Shown here in pieces: positions 45,010-55,657 of a stretch of 64,000 nt of DNA (the stretch's first letter is position 1; each line of letters starts with the position of its first letter). The DNA lies in assembly GCA_049724395.1 (NCBI GenBank), contig JAUGWO010000107.1, forward strand, positions 186,001 to 250,000. Reading direction: 5' to 3'. Origin of the DNA: Spongospora subterranea f. sp. subterranea (lineage: Eukaryota; Endomyxa: Phytomyxea; Phytomyxea; Plasmodiophorida). The translations under genes and the position numbers were made by a program. The notes below the pieces were generated by a model. It was not told the origin of the DNA. It worked only from the letters and a program-made list of their open reading frames with translations, and did no database searches.

Positions 45010-45400
45010 ATGGTTAGTTTGAGTTGCATCCCCTTCAAGCACATCGGAAAATTTCTGCAACAGTTCTTTTCCCTTGCTTGACATCCAAAAAAATCGTTTG
45101 AGCCTCAGTGTCTCAGAGCATATGAAGCTCCGGACGCACCAGTTCTCATCACATGCTTTTTGTGCTCTAAGAGCTGGATTCTTTGTTTCGGTCGTAGATC
45201 TTCTGCGTTAGGTTCTGAACATCTCTCTTGGTCCAAGTAACCTTGACGCCAGGAAAATGTTGTTTCTCGATGAGCGTCATGATTTTGGCTAATTTTTTAA
45301 CTTCCCTAGTTTGCAGAGGGCGATGATTTTGTTTTGAACGTCGTCGGGAATGAACATGTTGTGAGTCAGTTGCTCAAGCTCATCCCAGTGTACAATTCAT
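45010..45400 (-). pseudogene. Degraded transposase-like fragment (possible MULE/FAR1 type)
   Basis: On the minus strand, two out-of-frame pieces read MFIPDDVQNKIIALCKLGKL and AKIMTLIEKQHFPGVKVTWT, the latter followed by KRDVQNLTQKIYDRNKE. The order resembles the zinc-to-transposase linker of Mutator-like/FAR1 transposases (V...I..L...G......I...L......VT..DV.NL..K). The two pieces are one frame apart and the flanks have stops, so it is a broken copy. No terminal repeats were seen. Family assignment is by pattern only. Confidence 0.33.
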
Positions 45401-46260
45401 GATTATGCCCGGCGACAACTGCCATAACCTTATACCTGTTTCATTTTTCGTCAAAGTCGCTTCAACTGGCAGTAGCATTTTTGCTGTGAATCTTTCGTTG
45501 GGATGGGAAATACGGCAGCCATCTTCATGGTTATTTTTTGTTAATCTTGTTATGCCGATTAGGCCGTGTTTCGGTTACGTGGAAATCTCGTTACGTGTCG
45601 TTTGCTGTTCTGATTGCGCATTCAACTCCAATATTTTCTTTTTCCACCCATGTGTTCAATTAATGAGAAGTATTCGTTTTCGTGTTATTCTGATCTGCTA
45701 TCGGGGTGTTGAATGAGTATCATGAGCGATGCAATATTTTCTGAATGAACTGTTTGTTTTCATTGATTATTTCAATGATTGTTTTGTATCTTCATTTGCT
45801 ATTTGGCCAGCTTTCGATTGTTTCCATCCTTCTTCACCCTTTTTATCCGCCCTATTACTTTTGTTGTTTATTGCTCTCCTTTAGTCCGCTTCGATTGTGT
45901 TTGTCCAGCGTGTTCCTCTTTTGCTCAATCCTTGGTTTTCGAATTAGGCAATTGCCATCATCGGAAGCATTCAAAGGCCCTCTCTCCGCTTTCTCTGTAA
46001 GCGATGTTTGTGTAACGTTTTTTTTTTGTTGATTCAAGTGAGGCTCGTTTGTATCTTCGTTTGTTGATCGTAATTATTAATTGACCCTTCGTATGGCGTT
46101 TGAGGGCAGGTTGTACCTACAGTATACCCCTCTATCAGCCTTACTGTTTGGTCCGTCATCATCGAGTTGACACGTTATTGAGGAGATATTTTTTGCTTTA
46201 ATGTAAGAATATATAGATGCCGAAACTGTTGATGTGCCACACATACTTCTTTTTCAGAAA
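45401..46260. other. T-rich region, no supported gene
   Basis: Plus-strand frames such as 45745-46032 are hydrophobic only because the strand is T-rich. No family, splice signal set or RNA gene was recognised. A run of T lies at 46018-46027. Confidence 0.4.
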
Positions 46261-46967
46261 ATGTTGACAGTCAGCGGGACAAGTCGAAGTGTAACCCGAA
46301 TAGAAAGTCGATTGTATCTTGTTGATATAAACGATGTTGCGCTTTCTGTGTTGGAGCTTGAACTTGTCGCTGCAGCCGCAAGTGAGTCGGGCGCCAACGT
46401 CTCAAACATCGTTGTTCAATCCGCAACGAGAAGAACGACTTTATCGATCTGTACAGCAGCGACCAGGAATTTCAGTGAATCATGCAACCATGCGAATTTC
46501 AAGCCGGCATATAACCCGCGTGACAAATGCATTAGTCAATGCACAATTGCTGCAGTGCTTTTTAGAGAAAAGCCACAGGTTGTTTTTTACAGCAACGATT
46601 CTCCAAGTTTGTTCTCGCGGCGTTTGTATAGGTTTCAATGGTATATTCACACTAGGTTAACTTGACAATAAAAAATACGATTTTCCACATCCGTCGTTGA
46701 TGCGATCAACGTGGGCGCCTATCAAGGATTCCAAGAAATTATGTCCGATTCGGCAAAATATGTGTATCGTGTTAATGGGTATTGTCATTTACGAAATATG
46801 ATTCCCACATTTCAGACATTCCAATTCTCATGGACCTCAACCATGACTCCTGGAATATTCAATCACAAAAAGTTATAGAGAAATACCAACAATATTACAA
46901 TAATAGTGTGGCCGCGCAGACACCTCTCCCACCGATCAACGTTTCTTACGAACTTATGTATACATAG
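46261..46967 (+). CDS. Possible hypothetical multi-exon protein
   Basis: An ATG at 46261 opens MLTVSGTSRSVTRIESRLYL, followed by VDINDVALSVLELELVAA. Downstream, a different frame reads QTSLFNPQREERLYRSVQQR and ITRVTNALVNAQLLQCFLEK. A late part reads MRSTWAPIKDSKKLCPIRQN and, after a possible GTATTG...TTCAG intron, DIPILMDLNHDSWNIQSQKV to a stop at 46967. The last join keeps frame and looks protein-like, but the links between the three parts are not settled. Family unknown. Confidence 0.3.
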
Positions 46968-47090
46968 AGCTGTGTCAGGGTGATTCCGTCTTGTGGAGGA
47001 GATAGTTATTTCAAATGACTCGTAGGATCACAATCTGCATCTCGGCGAACCGGATCGGGTAAATCCCCTCCTTCAACACCACTCACGACC

Positions 47091-47450
47091 GTGCACCAAC
47101 CCGCAGCGTCATTGGACTCAATTTACCGCCATCTTGTTCAGGATTATTGGTCCACGACTCCCCGACGTCTACAGTTAATTGATGCATATTTGGTCTACAT
47201 TGTGGCGACAGGACTTGTACAAGCACTATACTGCTTCTTAGCCGGAAGTTTTCCGTTCAATTCGTTTCTTGCTGGATTTCTTTCTTGCGTTGCCAGCTTC
47301 GTGTTCGGCGTTTCGCTCCGATTCCAGACCTCTTCACCGTCTCAGTTCCGCATCGATAAAAGCCGCAGCATCTGCGACGAACGAGCGTTCGCCGATTGGG
47401 TAGCCTGCAATGTACTTTTACATCTTGTCATTCTAACATTTATCGGCTAA
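47091..47450 (+). CDS. OST2: DAD1 / Ost2, oligosaccharyltransferase subunit
   Basis: A small membrane subunit of the ER N-glycosylation enzyme. The frame reads LDSIYRHLVQDYWSTTPRRL, LIDAYLVYIVATGLVQALYC, AGSFPFNSFLAGFLSCVASF, FGVSLRFQ and ERAFADWVACNVLLHLVILT, ending FIG. This matches DAD1 (LLDAYLLYILLTG..QFGYC..VGTFPFNSFLSGF and PERAFADFLFA.ILHLVVMNFVG). Three TM helices are in the usual places and the C-terminal FxG is kept. The frame is open from about 47026, just after a CGTAG acceptor, and no in-frame ATG precedes the conserved part, so a short 5' exon is missing from this call. The first conserved residues begin at about 47105. Confidence 0.93.
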   Translation: MHQPAASLDSIYRHLVQDYWSTTPRRLQLIDAYLVYIVATGLVQALYCFLAGSFPFNSFLAGFLSCVASFVFGVSLRFQTSSPSQFRIDKSRSICDERAFADWVACNVLLHLVILTFIG

Positions 47451-47739
47451 CCTTACGGGTATTCAAATGGAATTCAAACGTGTATTATCCGTTACTCTAA
47501 CGTGCATCGTCCAATTTTTTTTGACGTTGCTCTCAATAAACCAAGAACGAAAATTCTGAAGTATTTACTGAATGGTTGTGGATCGCGCTGGAATATTGGC
47601 TGAAATCGTGTTTGAACTGCTGTGAAGCCAGTCTGTCCAAATGGCAAATGCCGTGCATTATGTCCAGTGTAACGCATCAGGCGATTGGTTTTAGCTATTC
47701 TTGTGTAATGCATATTGCCCGATCAGTGCAAATCTTGTA
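47451..47739. other. Intergenic region between DAD1 and the MATE gene
   Basis: About 290 bases without a supported gene; probably promoter and leader of the MATE transporter. Confidence 0.4.
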
Positions 47740-49221
47740 ATGGATAATCCGCTGTTAGGTGCAAATGCGCCCACCGAAGATCTACAACCCGCTATCCAGC
47801 CAAATCAACCTAATATCGTTGACGAATGGTTCGCTCTGCTTCGGATAGGAGTTCCTCTAGCCACTCAGAATATGTTAGTCATGATATCATCTACGATCGT
47901 TGTTATAATGGTGGGAAACACTTCCTCTGCATCCAACGTTAATCTGGATGCATCGTCGCTTGCCAGTATGTACTCGAATATATCGGGTCTGTCAGTCGGT
48001 ACCGGTCTTACATTTAGCCTCGATACATTGTTCGCCAACGCGAACGGATCGATGTTGGATGGTGATAGGGCGTTAGCAGCTCTCTATACTCAGCGTTCTT
48101 TACTCGTTCTAGCCGTGGCGTTTATTCCTATTGCCTTGGCGAATGCTTTTACTTTTCATTTTCTGTATTTCGTCCTTGGTCAGCAATATGATATATCTGT
48201 CGCCGCTGCTGGGTTTGCTCATCGCCTGCTTCCTGGTCTTCCTTTTATGTTCATCAGCTGTATCATGACTAAAAGTCTTCAAGCTCGATCTATAATTGCA
48301 CCAACCGTTGTCATAGGCATTATATCAAATACTGTCAATCTGGCATTATGCTTCATCTTTCTCGAAGTCTTGCATCTTTTCTACTACTATGGTGCATGGG
48401 CTCGTTCTATCTCATCAATCATCGCTCCAGTATTATATCTGTGCTATTTTTGGTACCACAACTTACTGGATTTGTTGTGGCGCCCTTGGCAGGGTTCTCT
48501 GGTTTGCAACCCTCCAGCCCTTTATCGATTCGTGTGCTTATCCGTTCATAGCTGCCTTATGATTGTCGGTGAATGGTGGGCATTTGAATTTACTTATGCT
48601 ATGGCTGGATGGTTGTCTCCTTCGGATGTGAATATCGCGGCGCACACTATTTTGTTTACGTTGAATGTCATCAAATATGTTGGCTACTCAGGATTTGCTT
48701 CAGCCGCATCTATTCGGGTTGGGAATCACCTTGGTAGAGGAGATAGCATCCCAGCCAAAGCTGTAGCAGTGATCTCAATCACTTCCGTCGCTGCTTTGTC
48801 CCTCATTTTTGTTGCCGTAACATTGTGTTTTCTCAAAACACTCACGCGTTTCTATACTGACAAGCAAGAAATAATTGATCTGGTGCTGTCATGTTCTGTT
48901 CCTGTGAGTATATCGGAGGTTGCGTATGCAACTCTGATGACGGCAGGAGGTGTTCTTAGAGGATGCGGAAGGCAAAAAGTAGGGTCGGTGTGGATCGCAA
49001 TTGGATATGCGATTGGTCTACCTATGGCCTTTTTACTGTCAAAATCACAGGGACTTGGCGGAATTTGGTGGGGTAATGCTTTAGCCTTAATTATCGCTGC
49101 GTTGGCCAGTGTCTTCTATTTGGTTCGAGTAAGCTGGGTAGGCGCGGCTCGAGAAGCGCAACTTGGCTTGATGACGGATACAGACTCATCGTATTCCGGC
49201 CCTAACACTGGTAAACGATGA
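47740..49221 (+). CDS. MATE-family multidrug/toxin efflux transporter
   Basis: Single-exon, about 493 residues from ATG 47740 (MDNPLLGANAPTEDL); an upstream in-frame TTG is less likely. Multidrug and toxic compound extrusion transporters exchange H+ or Na+ for organic cations across plasma or vacuolar membranes. Twelve TM helices are visible. Family segments include EWFALLRIGVPLATQNML, GLSVGTGLTFSLDTLFANAN (the MATE M-G-L-x-x-x-L-x-T-x-x-x-Q/A-A-x-G region), FASAASIRVGNHLGRGDS (ASA...V.V.N.LGAG) and GGVLRGCGRQKVG (G..RG.G.Q..G). The two halves are symmetrical. Length is normal and intact. The lack of introns contrasts with the neighbouring Pol delta gene. Confidence 0.92.
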   Translation: MDNPLLGANAPTEDLQPAIQPNQPNIVDEWFALLRIGVPLATQNMLVMISSTIVVIMVGNTSSASNVNLDASSLASMYSNISGLSVGTGLTFSLDTLFANANGSMLDGDRALAALYTQRSLLVLAVAFIPIALANAFTFHFLYFVLGQQYDISVAAAGFAHRLLPGLPFMFISCIMTKSLQARSIIAPTVVIGIISNTVNLALCFIFLEVLHLFYYYGAWARSISSIIAPVLYLCYFWYHNLLDLLWRPWQGSLVCNPPALYRFVCLSVHSCLMIVGEWWAFEFTYAMAGWLSPSDVNIAAHTILFTLNVIKYVGYSGFASAASIRVGNHLGRGDSIPAKAVAVISITSVAALSLIFVAVTLCFLKTLTRFYTDKQEIIDLVLSCSVPVSISEVAYATLMTAGGVLRGCGRQKVGSVWIAIGYAIGLPMAFLLSKSQGLGGIWWGNALALIIAALASVFYLVRVSWVGAAREAQLGLMTDTDSSYSGPNTGKR

Positions 49222-49729
49222 GGGCAAATGATGAAGAAATTGGATCTATGACTGATGAAGTAGAGGTTCAAGTGTATTATCTGATATCGCAGACGGCAAT
49301 AAGAGTAGCCAAAAAATCGTTCAAAAAAAATGTGGCACTCTCCAATCTGATATCCCGCGTATGCCAAATCTGGTAGGTTCGAAAATTCAAGACACATATC
49401 AGCACCGGAAGCCGCCGGCGCTCGAAAAAAACAAAATCATGGCTTCGTTTGTCGACACAAGTTGAAAGCAAGCATTGCACCAATCAGCCCCGCACCTAAT
49501 GACAGCGCAACCCTACACCATGAAATGATCGTATGTACCGCACACCAGAAAATGTCATGCGTGGGTACTGTAGTTTGGTGTACCTAACGTTCGTTGTATT
49601 GTTGCGGTGCGGGCGTGCTGATATACGTTGCAATTGACCTAACTTTCAAGTTTCTGCATCAGTAGTGGCCAGGACAGCGCAACCGTTAATAGTTTTGTTG
49701 CGTCTGTTTAAACATGGCATTGTCATGCG
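49222..49729. other. Intergenic region
   Basis: About 500 bases between the MATE and Pol delta genes. No gene is seen. Confidence 0.45.
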
Positions 49730-52700
49730 ATGATTATGTATGGGATTGTGGTATTTCATCAATACTCGTCATTACATATCAGTTTTAGTTTGTTGAGGCC
49801 AACATCGAATCGATTCTTAAAAATTGGCAAAGGCCGCCTCGCCCTCGCATCGCTAATTTTGAGCAAAATGATTTAAGTACAATCTGCCAGCTTAATGAGG
49901 TTAATTCCGTTAATCGTGGTATAGATTTTCAAATGGTCGATACGACCGTTAGCTACGAAAACGTCCCTGCGAAACTGCAAAGGAAAGACCAGCCAACGAC
50001 AGGCCCAACCGCTCTATTATTTGGTGTCACTCCTGCAGGCAACTCTATACTTCTTCATTGTCATGGATTCTATCCATACCTCTACGTCAAGTCTTCCCCC
50101 GAATACTCCGATCATCATGCTCGTGTGTTTAAAGAGGCCATTGACGTCAGTCTTGTTGAATCTGGTCTCCATTCTACTTCACTGATTACCCGACAACTAC
50201 AGAAAGCCATTGGCGAAAACAATGGATTTATTGTCTCTATCGAACCAGTCGAAAGAAGATCCATTTGGGGATACACACCCCGCGATGAAATGGTATGCCA
50301 AGACTTTCTCATTTTTTTTAAATAAATTCATCCGTTCAGGGAAACTTCTTGAAGTTGACTTTGAGCCATCAAAATATAATGGCCACCGTCAGACGAATTT
50401 TAGAGGATGTTGGAATCACATTCATGGGAGCTACTCAACGCTTCACTACCTATGAATCCAAGGTCTCGTTTGATATGAGGTAAATTAGTCTATTTTGTAG
50501 CGCCCCTATCTAATGCTTCCCTAGGTTCATGATTGACGCTGATTTAGTTGGGGGAGGATGGGTCCAGTGCTGCGGCGGATCTTATCATGCTGTCGAAGTA
50601 TACGTCCGCCGTCGTTCTGAAATAATGACTAAACTGTGTTTAGGATCCTGTTTCTTCCTGTCAATTGGAGTACGATTGCTTCTACTCCAGCCTAAAGGCA
50701 TTGCCGATGGACGACCCTGAATGGCTGGGATTAGCTCCTCTACGTATAATGTCTTTTGATATTGAATGTGCTGGTCGACCAGATGTTTTCCCTGATGCGG
50801 ATATAGATCCAGTTATTCAGATAGCGGTTATTGTAAAAGTCCATGGCGTTGAGACGCCAATCGTGAACGCAGTGCTTACACTGCGAAGCTGCTCTCCTAT
50901 TGCTGGCGCCACCGTATTAGAGTTCAAAAGCGAACAGAATCTCCTAAATGCTTGGCAGGTAACATCGGTGTAGGTTCGTTAGGTTGCTGAACTTAAGGTC
51001 TGATTCATTAGAAACTACTCGTTTCAGTGGATCCTGATATTCTCATTGGGTAATTGTCTCACCAAACTGTTCGCTAGTTCTAAAGTTTATCCAGCTACAA
51101 TATTGTGAACTTCGATTTCCCATATATGCTGAACCGAGCATCCAAACTTGAATGCCGACGGTTCGGCTATCTCTCACGCATTTTGAAATCTGAAACAAAG
51201 ATCAAGAATGCCACATTTTCCTCAAAAGCATTTGGCACACGCGAGACGAAAGACATGAACATCGAGGGACGAGTTCAGTATGTAATCTGATGTTCTATTT
51301 CTACAACTGACCCCACCACAGATTTGATATTTTTCAAATCGTCCAACGTGAATACAAGTTGAGCAGTTATTCTTTGAATGCAGTATGTGCTCATTTTTTG
51401 CAGCAACAAAAAGAAGACGTCCATCATTCTATAATAACTGATCTTTTCAACGGTAATATATATACATTCTTTCAACCGAATTATTCACACGCCCACAGGA
51501 TCCAGTGAGACCCGACGCCGGCTGGCTGTTTACTGTTTAAAGGATGCAATGTTACCAATGACTTTATGTGAATCATTGCTTCTCTTGGTTAACTACATTG
51601 AAATGGCGCGCGTTACTGGGGTTCCCATCGGGTTTCTTTTAACCCGTGGACAACAGGTCAAAGTTGTTTCACAATTGCATCGGCATGTATGTATATCTGG
51701 TTGTGTCTCTGCTAGAGGCTAACATTTGTATTTGTTCAGGCTCGCCGTCATGGGTATGTCATCCCCAATCGGCCTCGCCTCGAGAATGATAGCACCTATG
51801 AGGGTGCTACCGTGCTTGAGGTACTCGTGTGTGTTCATGTAGTTTTTTAAGATTTGAATGCCACTTATAGCCTAGGAAAGGATTCTACTCCATGCCCATT
51901 GCCACTTTGGATTTTAGCTCGCTATATCCCAGCATCATGATTGCACATAATTTCTGTTATTCAACTTTACTGTCTCCGAATCAAGTGGCGTCGTTAGCCC
52001 CTCACGAGTACGTCAAGACTCCTACTGGCGATGCATTCGTCACATCCGAAGGTAACAACGTCTTCTATTCCATCAAAATTTTATTATATTGACTTTTTTG
52101 CAGTAAAACTCGGACTTCTTCCTGGCATTTTACAGGACCTTCTCTCTGCCCGTAGCAGGGCAAAAAAGGATATGGGTGCAGCAACGGACCCGTTCTTGAA
52201 ACAAGTAACTTTGTGATATCAAGTTATTCGTTATCATTGCGTTTATTGCTGTCCTTGCTCAGGTTCTCAATGGACGACAGTTGGCCTTGAAAATATCTGC
52301 CAATTCCGTCTATGGGTTTACGGGAGCCGTCGTTGGATCTCTACCCTGTTTGGAAATCTCCTCGTCTGTCACAGCCTTCGGCCGGGAAATGATTGACAAG
52401 ACTAAGGTAATTTTTCGTATTGGTGTTTCCAACTGTCTCTAATATTGGGGTTAGAGTGTCGTCGAGGAACACTTTACAACGGATAACGGTTATCACCACA
52501 ATGCCGAAGTCATTTACGGTGATACAGACTCAGGTAATTTCCATCGATAGATTCGTTTGACACCTTCAGCTCATCCTAGCTAGTGTTTATTCGATTTGGG
52601 GTTGAAACTGTAGCGGAAGCTATGGATCTGGGAAAAGAAGCAGCAGTGCTGGTCTCAGGACGCTTTGTAAAACCGATTTCTTTAGAATTTGAAAAGGTGG

Positions 52701-54029
52701 CCCGTATAAGAGTGCATGAGTTAGCCAAATTGATTACTTGACTAGGTATATAAACCTTTTCTTTTAATGAATAAGAAACGGTATGCCGGTTTGTACTGGA
52801 CAAATCCTGAGCGATACAGCAAGATGGACGTTAAAGGAATAGAGACCGTGCGGCGGGACAGTTGCCCCATGGCTCAGACAGTAATATCGACTTGTCTCAG
52901 CAAAATTCTCGTTGACAGCGATGTCAATGGTAGTTCGAAGTTGTTGCATTCATCTGGTGCAAATGCCAATAATCTTTTGAAATGTAGGTGCAATCGAATA
53001 TGCTAAACAAGTTATTGGGGATTTATTGACAAACAACATCGACATGAGCCAGCTTGTTAGTCTTCATGTAGCTCATCGTACTCAGTGCTAACTATTTTAA
53101 TAGGTATTGACAAAACAACTGGGAAAGGATCCTATGAAAGAAGATCAATATAAGGCTAAACAGGTAATTTTACGGATGTATCAAGGATTATAAACATTAA
53201 TGGCCTCGCGCAGGCTCATGTTGAACTTGCTCGCCGGATGTTTTTACGCGATCCGACCTCGGCGCCTCACGTAGGTGATCGAGTCGCGTATGTGGTAATT
53301 AAAGGCGCAAAAGGTGTTATTTTATTTTTTTCGATTCAAAGTTAATAATTAATACTGCTATTTTAGGGGCCAAAACCCACGAAAAAGTGGAAGATCCGAT
53401 TTGGGTTTTAGAACACGGTCTACCTATTGATACACAGCACTACTTAGAGCATCAATTAAAATTGCCTCTTGAACGGCTGTTTGAACCGATCATAGGCAAT
53501 GTCGATCGATTGTTGACTGGTACGTAATAAGTCGCGTAATTGAAAGTTTTAATGTTTTATATGCGAATCAGGTGATCATACACGCTCTGTCAAAATCTCA
53601 ACCCCGTCAGCTGCTATTGGAGGGAATGATGAAATTTGCAGTAGTTCGTGAAACATGCATGGGATGTAAAGCACGTTTAGGAAAAAACGGTATCGAGAGT
53701 GGTCTCAACGAAATTGTTTGTTGATTTCTTTCAGAATCTATTGTTTGCAAGGACTGTACGGAATTTCTACCAACCATATATGATGCACAAATACAGTCCT
53801 GTCGCCTCACCGAAAAGCTGTTCTCTCAGTTATGGACAGAGTGTCAAAGGTGTCAAGGTTCGGTTCATCAAGAGGTTTGCATATTTGGCAATTAGGTTCA
53901 TCCGTCCCTGTGTTGAACGTTACATAGGTACTGTGTTCGTCACGTGATTGTCCGATATTTTATCGCCGGAAAAAGGTTCAAAAAGATTTAGAAGACATTA
54001 GGGCCACTCTAAACAAGTTTCCTCTTTGA
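49730..54029 (+). CDS. POL3: DNA polymerase delta catalytic subunit
   Basis: B-family replicative polymerase and 3'-5' exonuclease, lagging-strand enzyme. ATG ATT ATG at 49730, a short first exon and a GTATTT...TTTTAG intron joining in phase to [21 protein letters not shown]-terminal part: [29 protein letters not shown]. Exo I is [11 protein letters not shown]. Polymerase motif A is [20 protein letters not shown]; motif B is [20 protein letters not shown]; motif C is IYGDTDS with an intron right after the Ser codon, then [10 protein letters not shown]. The C-terminus has two Cys clusters: [11 protein letters not shown]...CKDC and [15 protein letters not shown], then [20 protein letters not shown], ending NKFPL. 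The second cluster is the Fe-S binding CysB. More than a dozen short introns. It ends 116 bases from the convergent farnesyltransferase alpha gene. Confidence 0.96.
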
Positions 54030-54144
54030 ATAAATTATTTTTGTATTGTAGAAAAAAAGATTTCGCAGTGGGTAAAGCGATGATGACGTACTTACAGCAA
54101 TGTTGGATATAAATCTTTTTGATCCGGACGATTGTCTGAACATG

Positions 54145-55266
54145 TCATCCTTCCTTACGAAGCATTTCTTCTCGCCTCCAGATCCAGTATTTTGAACGGA
54201 TGCAATCCAGATCCTTCTCAAGCATTTCTGATAACTGCAAGACAATCAAAAAGCGCATTGACAGCAGAAAAAATAACATACTTTGACTGCTTCGGCAATT
54301 TGATGTTCATTGCCAGATGCGATATATATCTCCAACAACGTCGAAGCTGCAAAGCGACATTGAGGGCACGTCAACAACACAGATTTCGAGAAGTCTGCCA
54401 CCTGCTGTTGTGTAAGCACATTTTGTAGGGTGGAAAAGAAACAACAACCTCGGATGAAGTCGACTTGGGGAAATTGGTGTGTTCAAGGACGCCTAGTATA
54501 TAATTCCATGGACTCTCATTTTGCGGAATCTTCTGTAGATGTCCAATCGCAAACTTGATTTCTTCTGCGATGACGAGAGGATCAGATATATCAACCGTAT
54601 TATTTTTTGTGACGATGAACCATCTCTGGTTCCACGCCGAGTTATTGAATGGATCCTCGACAAGGCATTGCTCAATAAACTGTATTTCGCTGTTCCATAA
54701 TGAGAATTCGCTGATCACCCATTGTCTGTGACTCCAAGAGTGATAATTTTTTGGATCGTTACGGAAAACCTGTTCGAACAAAATCAAATTAAACTCTATC
54801 AGCTGTAAACCTGTACCTCAGCAGTATGTTGTAATTCAGTCGACGGATCACGAAGCTTTTCAACAGCTTCTCTACGATGATACCATAGCTGGTAATTTTT
54901 TGCTGTCATTTCTGCAATAGAATCACATAGTCGAAGCTCATCCTTCCAATCTTTGCACAGGGCAGTTAAAATTTGACGGCGAAAATGCCAAGCTGTGTAA
55001 TTGGCCGCATTAATTCGAATGATATGTTCTGATAATGTCAGCGTCCGCTCGCTAAGCTCGTTCACGGCAAGAACAGCGCGAAATATATTCATAGCAAAAC
55101 TAACTGAATCAGGAGATAGTCAGTAGGTAAATTAAAGACCAAAACAATATCAAAAGAGACATTCATATGGATACTGAATCGAAACAACAGGTTCAGGACC
55201 GTCATCTTGAGGTATGGGGGCAATATCGCTAAACATGGACTGCAGCTCTGAGATGGACAGCGACAT
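54145..55266 (-). CDS. RAM2: Protein farnesyltransferase / geranylgeranyltransferase I alpha subunit
   Basis: The shared alpha subunit of CaaX prenyltransferases. The start is ATG 55266 (MSLSISELQSMFSDIAPIPQ, then DDGPEPVVSIQY), matching the D-I-x-P-x-P-Q-D-D-G-P-x-P-V-V opening. Next come NIFRAVLAVNELSERTLTLS, NAANYTAWHFRRQILTAL and NYQLWYHRREAVEKL. After an intron, NYHSWSHRQWVISEFSLWNS and NSAWNQRWFIVTKNN give the five PPTA repeats with their N-Y-x-x-W-x-x-R/H-R pattern. Two more introns lead to QVADFSKSVLLTCPQCRFAA and a last exon LSEMLEKDLDCIRSKYWIWR ending RKEG. Complete in length, about 310 residues. It is head-to-head with NSUN5 (391 bases apart). The beta subunit of the same enzyme is at the left edge of the window. 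Confidence 0.95.
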
Positions 55267-55657
55267 GGCGTTTTGCCGAGATGTATTATTTGATATCAAT
55301 CAGCAGAGTATCCCATCAATGTACACAATCAAGGTGTTATGGGACACCACGGAGTTTGGTCACCAGACTGACTGTACAACAAAACAATGACAACAAAACA
55401 ATGACCCCGCCGTCATATCCATATTAACGACCCTACACTGCATCAGTCACGTCTATAACCGTTTATCAAATTACAGGTCAAATCGATGTTCAGTTTTTTC
55501 GTTACACTTGAAGAGCCGCCGATTCTCTTCAAAGCGGCTTGCTACCACTACTACCTATAATGGACATGTATCGCACGGTTTCGCGGACATTTTCATTTGC
55601 GTAGCGTTGGAGAAGAGGTGGGTGTAGCGTGATAAGAGGGTTGCTGAGAAGGGCAAC
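55267..55657. promoter_or_regulatory. Shared upstream region of FTase alpha and NSUN5
   Basis: A 391-bp head-to-head interval containing a short direct repeat (ACAAAACAATGAC, twice, near 55378-55404). A bidirectional promoter is inferred from layout only; no motif is recognised with confidence. Confidence 0.35.

Noticed and set aside
44174-46032. Hydrophobic plus-strand frames that look like membrane proteins
   Set aside because: The strand is T-rich, so any open frame gives Leu/Phe/Ser-rich sequence; there is no family or splice support.
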